Source of the DNA: Kryptolebias marmoratus
Lineage: Eukaryota; Chordata; Actinopteri; Cyprinodontiformes; Rivulidae
Length of the DNA: 64,000 bases
Assembly: GCF_001649575.2 (NCBI RefSeq)
Contig: NC_051433.1
Coordinates: 7,680,402 to 7,744,401 of the forward strand
Direction of reading: 5' to 3'
Position 1 is the stretch's first letter; each line of letters opens with the position of its first letter. Positions 63,962 through 64,000 of this stretch are shown here, piece after piece. The notes beneath the pieces were generated by a model, which ran no database searches, was not told the origin of the DNA, and worked only from the letters and a program-made list of their open reading frames with translations. The position numbers and the translations under genes were made by a program.

Positions 63962-64000
63962 TTTTAAAATACTTTTATTTCTGTCATCTCTTTTTCAGAA

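Larger units (their letters stand above)
61716..64000 (-). other. cadherin intron running off the window
   Basis: The intron upstream of the EC4 exon continues past the end of the window. I searched by eye for the expected upstream exon (an EC3/EC4 linker of DxDNPP type on the minus strand) and did not find it. The stretch holds (TA)n/(GA)n, (AAT)n and (GGAT)n tracts. Confidence 0.75.

Noticed and set aside
1..64000. CRISPR arrays, operons, tRNA or rRNA genes
   Set aside because: None was seen; the tandem repeats are microsatellites without unique spacers, and the coding gene is spliced and eukaryotic.

Overview
The window is vertebrate, and most likely teleost fish, genomic DNA. It is AT-rich, has spliced coding sequence with GT-AG introns, many short tandem repeats, a decayed Tc1/mariner element, and LINE fragments whose 3' ends run into (GGAT)n tails, a pattern I associate with percomorph-type fish genomes. 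Nothing bacterial or viral was seen.

One protein-coding gene can be supported: the 3' half of a type II classical cadherin on the minus strand, most like CDH22 (PB-cadherin). Six coding exons run from high to low coordinates: 61715-61579, 55766-55645, 43744-43627, 40447-40298, 39988-39887 and 36033-35501. Their splice phases agree at every junction (1, 0, 1, 1, 1). Together they give about 386 residues: the end of EC4, the EC4/EC5 calcium linker, EC5, the transmembrane helix, and the whole cytoplasmic tail with its p120-catenin and beta-catenin binding regions. The upstream exons (signal peptide, prodomain, EC1-EC3, start of EC4) lie beyond base 64000.

Layout. Bases 1-35300 form a long region 3' of the gene with no supportable coding exon. 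It holds a truncated LINE with a (CATC)n tail at its left end, a small MITE-like inverted repeat near 4.3 kb, a degenerate Tc1 element at 25.8-27.5 kb, microsatellites, and several complex, less AT-rich blocks that could be conserved non-coding regulatory DNA. Bases 35300-61715 hold the cadherin exons and introns. The introns contain a second LINE fragment, copies of a dispersed teleost repeat, a GT microsatellite and further candidate regulatory blocks. Bases 61716-64000 are intron.

The most notable point is the intron between the EC5 exon (150 nt) and the transmembrane exon (102 nt). The two add up to 252 nt, which I recall as the size of a single exon in other type II cadherins, so this may be an intron gain exactly at the ectodomain/membrane boundary. 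I found no clearly new biological system.
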